Assembly (NCBI RefSeq): GCF_000821065.1
Contig: NZ_CDGG01000001.1
Span: 3,782,001 to 3,846,000 of the forward strand
From: Oceanobacillus oncorhynchi
Lineage (GTDB): Bacteria > Bacillota > Bacilli > Bacillales > Amphibacillaceae
Length of the DNA stretch: 64,000 nt
Direction of reading: 5' to 3'
This document shows positions 44,661-54,241 of this stretch, one piece after another. A model generated the notes under the pieces. It made no database searches, was not told the DNA's origin, and was given only the letters and a program-made list of their open reading frames with translations. The position numbers and the translations under genes are program-made. Within the stretch, counting starts at the first letter, position 1; each line of letters begins with the position of its first letter.

Positions 44661-45455
44661 TTATATTTTAAAGAATGCTTTTACCTTTTGCATAAAACTT
44701 TTTTCTTCCTCGAGCGACTGAAGCGGAACGGTTTCGCCTAAAATCCTTCTGGCTATGTTGCGATAGCTGATAGAGGATTTAAAATTTGGATGCAGCGCAA
44801 TGGGTTCTCCTTTATTAGAAGCTTTAATCATTTCTTCACTATCCGCTACAATCCCAATTAAATCAATTGCTAAGAGCTGAACAATATCGTCTACATCGAG
44901 CATATCGCCATTCTGCATCATATGATTACGGATTCGATTAATGACGAGTCTCGGCGGTTCGATCATATCTTCTTTTTCAATCAATCCGATAATTCGATCT
45001 GCATCGCGTACACTGGAATTTTCAGGTGTTGTGACTACAATCGCTCTGTCCGCACCAGCAATGGCATTTTGAAAGCCTTGTTCAATACCTGCCGGACAAT
45101 CAATAATGATATAATCGTATTCTTGCTTTAATTCTGTCACGATCTCTTTCATTCCCTCTGTGGTGACAGATGACTTATCGCTTGTCTGTGCGGCAGGAAG
45201 TAAAGAAAGGTAATCAAAACGTTTATCTTTGATTAAAGCCTGCTGCAGCTTACAGCGTCCCTGAATAACGTCAACAATATCATAAATAATACGATTTTCC
45301 AGCCCCATAATTACATCGAGATTACGAAGGCCGATATCTGTATCGATTAAACAAACTTTTTTATCCATTAATGCTAAAGATGTCCCAATATTTGCAGTTG
45401 TCGTTGTTTTACCAACTCCACCTTTCCCGGATGTAATTACAATCGCTTCACCCAT
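44661..45455 (-). CDS. minD: Septum site-determining ATPase MinD
   Basis: ParA/MinD ATPase that recruits MinC to the membrane near poles and blocks polar septa. 264 residues with the deviant Walker A KGGVGKTTTT (11-20) and a C-terminal amphipathic helix (KSFMQKVKAFFKI) for membrane binding. Overlaps minC by 8 bp. No minE or minJ is in the window. Confidence 0.96.
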   Translation of the reverse strand: MGEAIVITSGKGGVGKTTTTANIGTSLALMDKKVCLIDTDIGLRNLDVIMGLENRIIYDIVDVIQGRCKLQQALIKDKRFDYLSLLPAAQTSDKSSVTTEGMKEIVTELKQEYDYIIIDCPAGIEQGFQNAIAGADRAIVVTTPENSSVRDADRIIGLIEKEDMIEPPRLVINRIRNHMMQNGDMLDVDDIVQLLAIDLIGIVADSEEMIKASNKGEPIALHPNFKSSISYRNIARRILGETVPLQSLEEEKSFMQKVKAFFKI

Positions 45456-46134
45456 TATTCATTCTCCTCTCAAATGCGCTAATCACCTTTCTCTGTTTAG
45501 AAAGTATTTTGATAGAATCAATTACAATCTTGTTCTGATCCGGATCAATGATTCCGCATTCCATGTATACTCCATCTGCTTCATAATCAGGTGCCCGACT
45601 GATATATTCTGCAATTCGAAGCTGTGCCGGTTTCATATAAGAAGCAGCTATAAAAGCTTCTTGGTCCCCTTCTGTGCCAGCATGTGCAATTCCTAATAAG
45701 TTCCCCATGATATAGATGTTTCCTCTGGCTCTTACTCTGCCTCCAGGGTTCACATCACCAATCAGCAGCAAATCGCCTTCTGTTTCAAGAACTTGTCCAG
45801 ATCGGACAATCTGGTTAACTACTTTTAATTTACTCTGATCCAGCCAAGTTTTTGCATCTTTGATTGGTATAACTTCGGATTCCATTGCTTCAATCTGGAA
45901 ACGATTCTTCTCTTCAATAATTTTCTTTAATTGATTGCGCTGTTCCTCGGTTAAATAACGGTGTCCGAGTTTTACTTTTACAGAAACTACAGGTTCCTCT
46001 TTTTTCGGGCTGCTTTCATCAAGCTTTTTGATTAAATCTTGGACAATTTCTTCAAAAGAAGAATTTTCATCTATAAATAAAATCAAACCATCTCTTGTCC
46101 CTTTAATCGTGATGGTCGGTTTGGTTTCTTGCAC
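45448..46134 (-). CDS. minC: Septum site-determining protein MinC
   Basis: FtsZ inhibitor of 228 residues. An N-terminal FtsZ-binding domain is followed by the C-terminal beta-helix (GDVNPGGRVRARGNIYIMGNLLG) that binds MinD. I place the start at the GTG at 46134, which has AGAGGTGA 8 bases upstream; the frame is open for 11 more codons through that site. Last of the mreBCD-minCD run with minD. Confidence 0.92.
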   Translation of the reverse strand: MQETKPTITIKGTRDGLILFIDENSSFEEIVQDLIKKLDESSPKKEEPVVSVKVKLGHRYLTEEQRNQLKKIIEEKNRFQIEAMESEVIPIKDAKTWLDQSKLKVVNQIVRSGQVLETEGDLLLIGDVNPGGRVRARGNIYIMGNLLGIAHAGTEGDQEAFIAASYMKPAQLRIAEYISRAPDYEADGVYMECGIIDPDQNKIVIDSIKILSKQRKVISAFERRMNNG

Positions 46135-46247
46135 GATATATTCACCTCTTTTTTCTACAGCCAGCATAAAAGCAGATTACTGACTGAGCAGAGTCCGCCG
46201 CTCTTTCATAAATATACGTTTGAACAGATTTATTTCAAACGGTCAGA

Positions 46248-46772
46248 TCAGGTTAATTCTCTTCCCCATTTCCGTATCGGTTTTATTATTAGCGGATAGA
46301 TTAATACCAGGAATAAAAGATTCAAAAGAATAGTAGGCACTAATCGATTCAATAAGTATACTTCTATCGGCATATCTGCTAATCCAATCACAGTGAAAAC
46401 CGTATAGACACTTAGATCAGCCAAAGCTATTCCAAAAGCGGAAAGGATTAACAGCACATAAAAGTTACCTTGCAGCATTTTCTTTAAACCGCGGACAATG
46501 TAAATTACCAGTGCATAAGAAAACATATAAACACCTAAAATACCTGTATACACAATATCAAAAAGCAATCCAAAAATAAGTGCATATAAAACAGCATAAT
46601 AAGTATCATTACGGTCGTAGAATATGGCAATGTAAATGAGCATAATAAACAGCCAGTGCGGCACAATCATATATGTACCCATTAATAACTGTTGAGGTAA
46701 AAGCTCTAAAGCCACGCCGCTGAGTACCATGACGACGAACAGAATCAAAGGGAATATCACACGTCTAGTCAA
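46248..46772 (-). CDS. mreD: Rod-shape determining protein MreD
   Basis: A 174-residue integral membrane protein with five to six helices, part of the elongasome. Its start overlaps the mreC stop by 4 bp. FDIVYTGILGVYMFSYALVIYIV is typical of the family. Confidence 0.9.
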   Translation of the reverse strand: MTRRVIFPLILFVVMVLSGVALELLPQQLLMGTYMIVPHWLFIMLIYIAIFYDRNDTYYAVLYALIFGLLFDIVYTGILGVYMFSYALVIYIVRGLKKMLQGNFYVLLILSAFGIALADLSVYTVFTVIGLADMPIEVYLLNRLVPTILLNLLFLVLIYPLIIKPIRKWGRELT

Positions 46773-47650
46773 GACTCGTCATCCCCTTCTTCAACATCGT
46801 CTTCCGGCTGGTCAATAGAACGGTTCACAACAATAACATTGCGGATGTCAAATAAATCCGCCGCCGGTTCGACCATTGCGATTCTGGTCAATCCATATTG
46901 GTCGGCAACTACTTCATTTACTTCACCAATGGTTATGCCAGCAGGAAACTCTCCGCCAAGTTCTGAGGAATATACGGTATCTCCTTCCTCGATATCTGTA
47001 TCCGATTCTTCAATAATGCGGAATAAGAGCATCTCTGTCTCTTCATCGAACCCTTCTATCATTCCAAAAATATCACTGTCGTCTTCTCTCAATACAGTTG
47101 CAGAAACACGGTTGAACTCGTCAAAACCTGTCAGTAATTGTACCGTGGCCGTACCCCCTGATGTATGAAGCACTTTTCCAATCATTCCTTCAGCTGTACG
47201 CACAACCATATTTTCCTGTACCCCGTCATTCTCTCCGCGATTAATGGTTACCTGATTAACCCATTGCTCCGGCGAACGGGCAATCACTGTTGCATAGATT
47301 GGTTCATAGTCTCGAGCTGTTTCCGTCATATCAATCATGGAACGCAGCTCTTCATTTTCTTCTTCCAGATTTTGCAGGTCATAGGCTACACTTTTTTGTT
47401 GAGAAAGCTGCTCCCTTAATACCTGGTTCTCTTCATATGTTGTCTTGAAATCACTGATATTGGAAGCAATATCAGTGACAAACGTTACTGGAGCCTGTGC
47501 AACATTCTGCACCCACCCCACGGCATCACTGACAATCTTTTCACCAACGTTTAAATGTCCGCGATTGTTTAGAGAATATCCTATTAATACGACGAGTACA
47601 ATAAATCCGATAAGGATTATAAATAATTTCTTGCTTCGAAAAAAATTCAT
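46769..47650 (-). CDS. mreC: Rod-shape determining protein MreC
   Basis: A 293-residue protein with one N-terminal membrane helix (10-27), a coiled coil (about 70-110, LQNLEEENEELRSMID) and the extracellular beta domain (ATVIARSPEQWVNQVTINRG). It links MreB to the wall-synthesis machinery. The C-terminal tail is unusually acidic (EDDVEEGDDES). Confidence 0.94.
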   Translation of the reverse strand: MNFFRSKKLFIILIGFIVLVVLIGYSLNNRGHLNVGEKIVSDAVGWVQNVAQAPVTFVTDIASNISDFKTTYEENQVLREQLSQQKSVAYDLQNLEEENEELRSMIDMTETARDYEPIYATVIARSPEQWVNQVTINRGENDGVQENMVVRTAEGMIGKVLHTSGGTATVQLLTGFDEFNRVSATVLREDDSDIFGMIEGFDEETEMLLFRIIEESDTDIEEGDTVYSSELGGEFPAGITIGEVNEVVADQYGLTRIAMVEPAADLFDIRNVIVVNRSIDQPEDDVEEGDDES

Positions 47651-47665
47651 ACAAACACCTACTTA

Positions 47666-48703
47666 TTAATTTAACGCGCGTGAAGACACACTCGGAGCTG
47701 AACGGAATTGTTCGATGTAATCTAGTGATTTTCCAGTTCCAATTGCCACGCTTTCCAATGGTTCCTCTGTAACAAATACAGGAATTTTCGTTTCATCACT
47801 AATGACTTTATCCAGATTTTCTAATAGAGCACCGCCTCCGGATAAGACGATTCCTCTATCCATGATATCAGCCGATAATTCTGGCGGCGTTTTTTCCAAT
47901 GTTGTTTTGACAGCATTCACAATTGCATCAATATTATCATCCAAAGCTCCAGAAATTTCTTCCGATGTAACTGTAATTGTTTTTGGCAATCCCGTCAACA
48001 AATCACGCCCTCTAATATCCCGTTCTTCTCCAACAATGCCTTTTTTCGCTGCTGCTATATCCATTTTAATCGATTCAGCGGATCTTTCTCCAATCATTAG
48101 GTTATATTTTTTTCTTATGTAAGAGATAATCGCTTCATCCATATCATCTCCTGCAATTCGAATGGAGCTGCTCGTTACAATTCCTCCCAATGAAATAACA
48201 GCGATTTCCGTCGTTCCTCCGCCGATATCAACGATCATACTTCCTGTCGGTTCCCAGACAGGAAGCCCTGCTCCAATTGCCGCTGCAAAGGGCTCTGCAA
48301 TCGGATAGGCTTCTTTCGCACCGGCTTGCTTCGTTGCATCAATAACTGCCCGTTCCTCCACCATGGTGATGCCAGATGGAACACAAATCATTACATTAGG
48401 TTTCTTAGCAAAAAGAGAACGTTTCTTCATTGCTTTTTTCATATAGTAGTTCATCATGATGGAAGTAGTATCGTAATCTGCAATTACCCCATCCTTCATC
48501 GGGCGGACAACAGAAATATTTCCGGGTGTACGCCCAATCATCATTCTTGCATCACTTCCAACAGCCTCGACGGCCCCAGTCTCCAAATTTTTAGCTACAA
48601 CAGAAGGCTCCCGGACAATAACTCCTTTACCTTTTACATAAACCAATGTATTTGCTGTTCCTAAATCAATTCCTAAATCCTGTGAAAAGTTAAATATCCC
48701 CAT
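47666..48703 (-). CDS. mreB: Actin-like cell-shape protein MreB
   Basis: Actin homologue of 345 residues. Phosphate loops [20 protein letters not shown] and [18 protein letters not shown] are clear, and the membrane-binding N-terminus is IFNF. Start taken at the ATG at 48703: the upstream in-frame ATG (48712) lies inside the AAAGGATG site. First gene of mreBCD. Confidence 0.95.
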   Translation of the reverse strand: MGIFNFSQDLGIDLGTANTLVYVKGKGVIVREPSVVAKNLETGAVEAVGSDARMMIGRTPGNISVVRPMKDGVIADYDTTSIMMNYYMKKAMKKRSLFAKKPNVMICVPSGITMVEERAVIDATKQAGAKEAYPIAEPFAAAIGAGLPVWEPTGSMIVDIGGGTTEIAVISLGGIVTSSSIRIAGDDMDEAIISYIRKKYNLMIGERSAESIKMDIAAAKKGIVGEERDIRGRDLLTGLPKTITVTSEEISGALDDNIDAIVNAVKTTLEKTPPELSADIMDRGIVLSGGGALLENLDKVISDETKIPVFVTEEPLESVAIGTGKSLDYIEQFRSAPSVSSRALN

Positions 48704-48908
48704 AAATTTCATCCTTTCCGTTCTTCCATCAAATATTAATTTTTAGCTGTTCCTCTATCACGGATAGCCATCCGTAAAATTCCCTTGGAAGGCAATTTCG
48801 TTTTATATCAGCACTCTAGAATGTATTCCTTTCGCAGTAAAGCTTCGTTTGCAGGGGATGAAAAGAACCGCCCTGCAGAATGGAGTGATACTTTATACAA
48901 TTCTAAGA

Positions 48909-48942
48909 AGCGCCACTTTTATATTTTCCGAAAAATGGCGCT
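48909..48942. terminator. Hairpin between radC and mreB
   Basis: AGCGCCACTTTT pairs with AAAAATGGCGCT (one bulge). It follows radC on the minus strand; the T tract is short, so termination may be partial. Confidence 0.4.
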
Positions 48943-48995
48943 GAAAATTAATTCCAAATATAATTATACGAAAAAAACGCTAAAATAGATAGTAT

Positions 48996-49682
48996 TTATA
49001 AGTATCCTTTTTGTTTTAATGAAACAAAACACTCATTCCCAATAACTAAATGATCAATAACCTTTATTCCAATGATATCTCCAGATTCGACAAGACGCTT
49101 TGTAACAAGAATATCTTCTTGTGAGGGGGTTGGATCTCCGGAGGGGTGGTTATGGCAAACTAGTATGGAGGCGGCTGACCGTTTTACAGCTTCCCGGAAC
49201 AGCTCACGGGGGTGGACGATAGAAGCATTCAACGAACCGATAAAGATAGTCTGCCGGTGAATGATTTGATTTTTAGTATTTAAAAAAAGCGCTACAAAAT
49301 GCTCCTGTGATAAATTACGCATCTCTTCCATAACGTAATTCGCGCCGTCTTCTGGAGAGCGGATTACATAGGCATCCACCGGCTTATAGCTGCTGATTCG
49401 CTTTCCAAGCTCAATGGCAGCCAGTATATTTAAACTTTTTGCCGTTCCAATCCCTTTAATCGCTGTCAATTCTTCCACGGTGGCATCTCTTAGCAGTTTA
49501 ATTCCTTCAAAATGCATCAAAATACGGTCTGCTAGTAATTGGACAGGTTCATTTTTAGAGCCGCTGCCGATTAGAATAGAAAGTATTTCCTGATTGCTCA
49601 ACTTATCCGCTCCATGCTTTAACAAACGCTCCCTCGGTCTGTCTTCTGTAGGTAAATCTCGTATAAAAATTGGTTTTGCCAC
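48996..49682 (-). CDS. radC: RadC-family JAB/MPN protein
   Basis: A 228-residue protein with an N-terminal helix-hairpin-helix (LTAIKGIGTAKSLNILAAI) and a JAMM metalloprotease-like domain with the metal motif CHNHPSGDPTPSQED near 175-190. Despite the name, a role in DNA repair is doubtful; function is unproven. It lies before mreB as in B. subtilis. Confidence 0.93.
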   Translation of the reverse strand: MAKPIFIRDLPTEDRPRERLLKHGADKLSNQEILSILIGSGSKNEPVQLLADRILMHFEGIKLLRDATVEELTAIKGIGTAKSLNILAAIELGKRISSYKPVDAYVIRSPEDGANYVMEEMRNLSQEHFVALFLNTKNQIIHRQTIFIGSLNASIVHPRELFREAVKRSAASILVCHNHPSGDPTPSQEDILVTKRLVESGDIIGIKVIDHLVIGNECFVSLKQKGYL

Positions 49683-50034
49683 GGGTATCCCGCCTTTCGT
49701 TTATTTATTGCAGTTCAACTGGCTGTTGGTCACAAATGTCCCGGAGACGGCGTAAACTTAGCCTTTGTTCCTTCTTCAACGGAGATAAAACTTTCGCTGA
49801 ATGAAGTTTCCTTTATATCATAGCGAGAACACACTTTTCCTACAACTTGACAATTATCCATTTTCAATAAGAATTATCTAGTAATAATCGTTGTTTTCTA
49901 ATAAAAAATTGTTGTTTTGATAACCTTGTACTACTATAAAAATAAATTTTATGTAAAATCAGCAGTTCATTATAAAACCCTTAGAAAGCGGGCATCTCAA
50001 TCCAGCTTTCTAAGGGTTTTATAACGTCTGCTCC
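49683..50034. other. Intergenic region radC/SPOR gene
   Basis: A 352-base gap. It holds the terminator at 49972-50022 and an A+T-rich stretch with the repeated phrase TTGTTGTTTT near 49888-49915. The gene maf, which lies hereabouts in B. subtilis, is absent. I see no coding sequence. Confidence 0.55.
49972..50022 (-). terminator. Terminator of the SPOR-domain gene
   Basis: A perfect 18-bp stem (ATAAAACCCTTAGAAAGC with its complement) around a 15-base loop, just after the SPOR gene stop on the minus strand. Confidence 0.88.
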
Positions 50035-50895
50035 CTATAATTCGTCATAGATTTTCATCCAGGTCAACAATTGGTAAAAAGAAGGCTCTCCTTGCATTTC
50101 GGTTATGCTGCTTAATAATTCATCAATCGCCACAGTCTCTGCAGGAGCCTTGTCCACTAGAGCAGCTATCTCTTCCTCAGGAATCGGCTGATTGGACTCT
50201 GTCTGCTGAAGCTGCTCCTCAAAAAAAGCTTGAAACGCTGTGATCCATTCCCTTTCTGCTTCGGTCATTTCTATGTCCTTTGTCTGCGTTCCCCATGCCT
50301 TCACATAAAGCTCTGCTTGATTATCGGAAAGGGATGCAGCAAGAGCCTGTGCAGCATCCTCTGACGATGCAACTCCTGCCATTAGATAAAACTCCCCATC
50401 CCTGTCAAAAAATACAGATGGAATATTTAAATTCTTCAAGCTGGCGATTAATGGGTCAGCATTTTCTTGATCTGAAAAAACACCTGCTTGAAGGATATAG
50501 GTTTCTAACGAAGCGAGTGTGACAGCAATAACATCTGGACTGGCTTCTTCTTTTTCTGCCGGCGTTACCGCTGGGGTTGTTTGGGATGGATTTTCAGCAC
50601 TTGTCGGTGTATCAACCTGCAGAAACATCCGGAAAATTAAAAAACCAATCAAGGTACCGACAAGCACAGCACTTCCCCCACTAATCAGGATTGTTTTCCA
50701 TACAGGATTTCTTTTTAATTTCCCCTTATTCGTGCCTTTAACGGCTGTCAGCGTGGTGATGTCTGTTTCTTCTGGTTCGTTCTCCAGCGTTGCTGCCGAT
50801 GTTCTTTCTGCACTATCATCTTTGGAGGATGTATGGACTTTGTATGTCCAAGTACCTTTCGTATCTTTTATTCTATGCAGTTTATGTTTTGTCAT
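50035..50895 (-). CDS. SPOR-domain membrane protein (SpoIIB-like)
   Basis: A 286-residue protein with a charged cytoplasmic N-terminus (1-66), one membrane helix (about 68-92, ILISGGSAVLVGTLIGFLIF), a Pro/Glu linker, and a SPOR-like domain (about 128-205, YILQAGVFSDQENADPLIASL). SPOR domains bind denuded peptidoglycan at septa. Position beside folC and the layout suggest SpoIIB, which aids septal thinning at engulfment. Sequence identity to SpoIIB appears low, so the name is withheld. Confidence 0.7.
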   Translation of the reverse strand: MTKHKLHRIKDTKGTWTYKVHTSSKDDSAERTSAATLENEPEETDITTLTAVKGTNKGKLKRNPVWKTILISGGSAVLVGTLIGFLIFRMFLQVDTPTSAENPSQTTPAVTPAEKEEASPDVIAVTLASLETYILQAGVFSDQENADPLIASLKNLNIPSVFFDRDGEFYLMAGVASSEDAAQALAASLSDNQAELYVKAWGTQTKDIEMTEAEREWITAFQAFFEEQLQQTESNQPIPEEEIAALVDKAPAETVAIDELLSSITEMQGEPSFYQLLTWMKIYDEL

Positions 50896-51012
50896 TCATC
50901 CAGCCCTCCAGTGCCAGTTTTGTTTCACTCTAGCACAGCCCTTGTAAAAAGTAAGGCGAATCATGACACTATCTATTATAATCGTTCTACAATTTTCTTA
51001 ATAATCCTCCCT

Positions 51013-52269
51013 CTATTCAGACGCTTCAAGTGACTTCACAAAAGAACGGATATAATCAACAAAATGAAAGGAACCTGTTATCAGGATCGGTGCCATTGAC
51101 GTTTTTATTTTTTCTTTCATCCATGCCTGCCAGTCCTCGACCTGCTCTCCCTTATCTTGCAGCGGATAATCGGTTAGGGCAGCTGCCCGGGGATGATCAA
51201 ACGATGTTATATATAAGTTTGGAAAGACATCTGCCAGCAGACGCTGCATTTCTTCTATATCCTTATCTTTAAAAGCTGCAAACAGTACATGTACTTTTCT
51301 TCTTGGATAAATAGCTCTCACAGTTTTAATAAAAGCTCTTACTCCTGCTTCGTTATGAGCACCATCTACTAGAATAAACGGGTTATCATGAATCTTTTCC
51401 ATTCTGCCGGGGATGGTCACTTTTTGGATTGCTTCGATGGACGTGTGCATATCCAGATGACCGAATCGATTTTTTAACACTTTTAACGCCTGTATCGCTA
51501 CGGAAGCATTATGATGCTGGTGTAATCCAATTGTCCGAAGCTTTACTCGGTAACGTGAGCCAAGGTTTTTCCATTCAAATTCATCTATCTGGATATTTTC
51601 CATCGTAAAGTCCATCCCAAAACGATATAATACTGCTCTATTTTTATTTGCTTCATTAACAATTGGAGTGAGTGCCTCTCCCTCTACCCCTGTTATAATC
51701 GGAGTATGAGGTTTTATAATTCCAGCTTTATGCGCTGCGATTTCCACAAGTGTATCTCCCAAAAAAGCAGTATGGTCCTTGGAAACCGTGGTAATAATGG
51801 ATAAAACTGGTTGTATCACATTGGTCGTATCGTCTCTTCCGCCCATACCAGCTTCAATAATAGCTATATCAACATTTCTGGAGAAATATAAAAATGCCAT
51901 TGCTGTCATAATTTCAAAATGGCTTGGCGGTTTGCCTTCTCGATCCATTTGTTCAATGACCGGTTCTATTTCCTCAAACAACTCTGCAAATACATCTTCT
52001 GAAATAAATTCCCCGTTGTAAAGGATAAACCCGGTTAAACCGTTTAAACTCGGTGATGTAAAGGTTCCAATCCGATAACGATTTGCTCTTAAAGCAGCCT
52101 GCAAAAAAGCTCCTGTGGACCCTTTTCCGTTTGTACCGGCAATGTGGACCGAAGTAAACTTCTTCTCCGGATGATCTAAAGCTTCTAATAATGCTTCTAT
52201 CCGGTCTAGTCCAGGCTGTACACCAAGCTGCTGACGTTTTTCAAAAAATTCATGGATGTTCGTACGCAT
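51013..52269 (-). CDS. folC: Folylpolyglutamate synthase/dihydrofolate synthase
   Basis: Adds glutamate to folates (and often joins dihydropteroate with glutamate). A 418-residue Mur-ligase type enzyme with the P-loop HIAGTNGKGSTGAFL (43-57), the SPSLNGLTGFI segment, and a C-terminal domain with ILVDGAHNEAG. In B. subtilis folC directly follows valS; here the two ATP-grasp genes lie between them. Confidence 0.94.
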   Translation of the reverse strand: MRTNIHEFFEKRQQLGVQPGLDRIEALLEALDHPEKKFTSVHIAGTNGKGSTGAFLQAALRANRYRIGTFTSPSLNGLTGFILYNGEFISEDVFAELFEEIEPVIEQMDREGKPPSHFEIMTAMAFLYFSRNVDIAIIEAGMGGRDDTTNVIQPVLSIITTVSKDHTAFLGDTLVEIAAHKAGIIKPHTPIITGVEGEALTPIVNEANKNRAVLYRFGMDFTMENIQIDEFEWKNLGSRYRVKLRTIGLHQHHNASVAIQALKVLKNRFGHLDMHTSIEAIQKVTIPGRMEKIHDNPFILVDGAHNEAGVRAFIKTVRAIYPRRKVHVLFAAFKDKDIEEMQRLLADVFPNLYITSFDHPRAAALTDYPLQDKGEQVEDWQAWMKEKIKTSMAPILITGSFHFVDYIRSFVKSLEASE

Positions 52270-52475
52270 CTTTCTTTCCTCCTTTATCTATTTCATCGTA
52301 TACTAATTATCACAGCATAAGCGTCTGTGCTTTTCCCTGCTATATTACATACAGCTAAAAATTTTTTTTATACAGGGAAGTGGCCGCTTCATCTCCTCAG
52401 TGACTGCCTTAAGGTTATCAGGAGAAATTGACCAATAGCTAAATTTTCACCCTTTAGCAGAAAGGATGTACAACT

Positions 52476-53372
52476 TTGAATTATACTGGCTGGATTATTA
52501 TTAATGGAAGTATCGCAACGGATAAATTTATCGATTATGCAACTATGATTGAAGAAGCCGCTGCAAAACAAAAAATGAAAACCATTTGTTTAAAAAATGA
52601 TGCGGTTTTAACTTTATTATGCCCGAAAAATGGAACGGTGTCACCTATACCAAACCATAATAAACTGCCTGATTTTGCTTTTTTTATCGACAAGGATATT
52701 TATCTGGCAAGACAGCTGGAGCAGTTGGGGGTTCGTGTCTTTAATAGTTCACTTGCTATCGAAATCAGCGACGATAAAATCTACACCTATCAAATGCTCA
52801 TGAGAAATCAGCTTCCTATTCCGGAAACGGTTATTGCTCCTAAAAAATATCATGCAGATAATCTGCCATCCGACTATATCCAGGAAATAATCAATCATTT
52901 TGGATTTCCGCTGATTGTGAAAGAAGCATATGGCTCCTTTGGTGAACAGGTTCATTTAATCGACAATCAACAGAGCTTAACAGATATTATCTCGAATATT
53001 GGCGAGCGCCCCTTCGTATTTCAGCGTTATATAGAGGAAAGCAGAGGCAGGGATATTCGCGTTCAGGTAGTTGGTGACAAAGCGATAACTGCTGTGGAAC
53101 GGCAAAACGAAGTAGATTTTCGGGCAAATGTAACTAATGGAGGCAAAATGCTGCCCTTTCCCCTTAATGAGAATACAGAAAAGCTGGCTGTAGCAGCAGC
53201 TAAAGCCATTGGAGCTGATTTTGCCGGTGTCGATTTATTGTTTGGCCAAGACAGTGAACTGCTGATTTGTGAAATAAATGCGAATGCACATATCCGCAAT
53301 CTTTATGAGTGTACGGGCGTCAACGCCGCTGATTACATGATAACTTATATAAAAAAGGAGCTTTCCCGATGA
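52476..53372 (+). CDS. RimK-like ATP-grasp ligase 1
   Basis: A 298-residue ATP-grasp protein resembling the RimK/LysX group, which join amino acids to peptides or small molecules through acyl phosphates. Visible motifs: LIVKEAYGSFGEQVHLI (ATP-binding lysine and Gly loop, about 147-163), GRDIRVQVVGD, DFRANVTNGG, and the metal site CEINANAHIRN near the end. Start is a TTG after AGAAAGGATG. Its stop overlaps the start of the next gene (ATGA). Substrate unknown. Confidence 0.75.
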   Translation: MNYTGWIIINGSIATDKFIDYATMIEEAAAKQKMKTICLKNDAVLTLLCPKNGTVSPIPNHNKLPDFAFFIDKDIYLARQLEQLGVRVFNSSLAIEISDDKIYTYQMLMRNQLPIPETVIAPKKYHADNLPSDYIQEIINHFGFPLIVKEAYGSFGEQVHLIDNQQSLTDIISNIGERPFVFQRYIEESRGRDIRVQVVGDKAITAVERQNEVDFRANVTNGGKMLPFPLNENTEKLAVAAAKAIGADFAGVDLLFGQDSELLICEINANAHIRNLYECTGVNAADYMITYIKKELSR

Positions 53373-54217
53373 ATGGATGGCTGATATATACGAAAGCAGA
53401 TTCAATAAGAAATAAAAGCTATATCGACTGGTTTATAGATGAAGCTAAAAAGCAATCCATCTATCTCAGATTATTGATCAGGGAAGATCTATCGATTGGC
53501 ATAAATCAAAATAAACAGGTTATCTATGCGAATGGAGAAGAAATCTATGCAGATTTCGCAGTTATCCGGACAATGGAACCTCTGCTCAATAAACAATTAG
53601 AACAAATGGGAATTACCGTATTTAATCACTCTATAATCTCAGAAACATTTAATCATAAAGCATATGGCTATCTCGCTATCCAGCAACTAGGTATTCCTGT
53701 TCCGGAAACCTATTTTTTCCCCGGAAAGATAGCCCCTCCCTCCTTGCCTTTTAACTTCCCTTTTGTTGCCAAAACAGCTAATGGGAAAGGAGGAAAGCAG
53801 GTTGCGATGCTTCATAGCCAAAAAGAATGGGAAGCATACCGCCAGAGCCTGACCGAAGACTATGTACTTCAGTCTTCTCAACATATTCAGCCGGGCAAGG
53901 ATTTACGCGTGTTCGTGATTGGTACAAGGATTATAGCAGCTGTTTTACGTGAGAACTTAAACGATTTTCGAGCAAACTACTCTCTTGGCGGAACAGCATC
54001 TCTGTATACGTTAAATGAAACAGAAAAAAGTATCGTTCAAACAATTATAAATGCTTATGATTTCGGCCTTGCCGGTATTGATTTTATGTTCACGGAAAAT
54101 GGAGAATTTATATTTAATGAAATTGAAGACGCCGTTGGTTCGCGTACGTTGAGCAAACTCAGCGATATCAATATATTAGAAGAATATGTAACGTATATAA
54201 AAGAAAAAATGCTATGA
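53369..54217 (+). CDS. RimK-like ATP-grasp ligase 2
   Basis: A 282-residue paralogue of the preceding gene, coupled to it by a 4-base overlap. It shares the motif order: FVAKTANGKGGKQVAML, GKDLRVFVIGT, DFRANYSLGG, GLAGIDFMFT. The metal-binding end differs, NEIEDAVGSRTLSK here against CEINANAHIRN in the first, so the Asn ligand is replaced by Glu. The two may act in sequence or as a heterodimer. No precursor peptide or amino-carrier gene is adjacent. Confidence 0.75.
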   Translation: MNGWLIYTKADSIRNKSYIDWFIDEAKKQSIYLRLLIREDLSIGINQNKQVIYANGEEIYADFAVIRTMEPLLNKQLEQMGITVFNHSIISETFNHKAYGYLAIQQLGIPVPETYFFPGKIAPPSLPFNFPFVAKTANGKGGKQVAMLHSQKEWEAYRQSLTEDYVLQSSQHIQPGKDLRVFVIGTRIIAAVLRENLNDFRANYSLGGTASLYTLNETEKSIVQTIINAYDFGLAGIDFMFTENGEFIFNEIEDAVGSRTLSKLSDINILEEYVTYIKEKML

Positions 54218-54235
54218 GAAATTGTCTCATAGCAT
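54209..54235. terminator. Bidirectional terminator, ATP-grasp 2 and valS
   Basis: ATGCTATGAGA pairs perfectly with TCTCATAGCAT between convergent genes; T runs follow on both strands. It overlaps the stop codon of the plus-strand gene. Confidence 0.88.
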
Positions 54236-54241
54236 TTTTAA

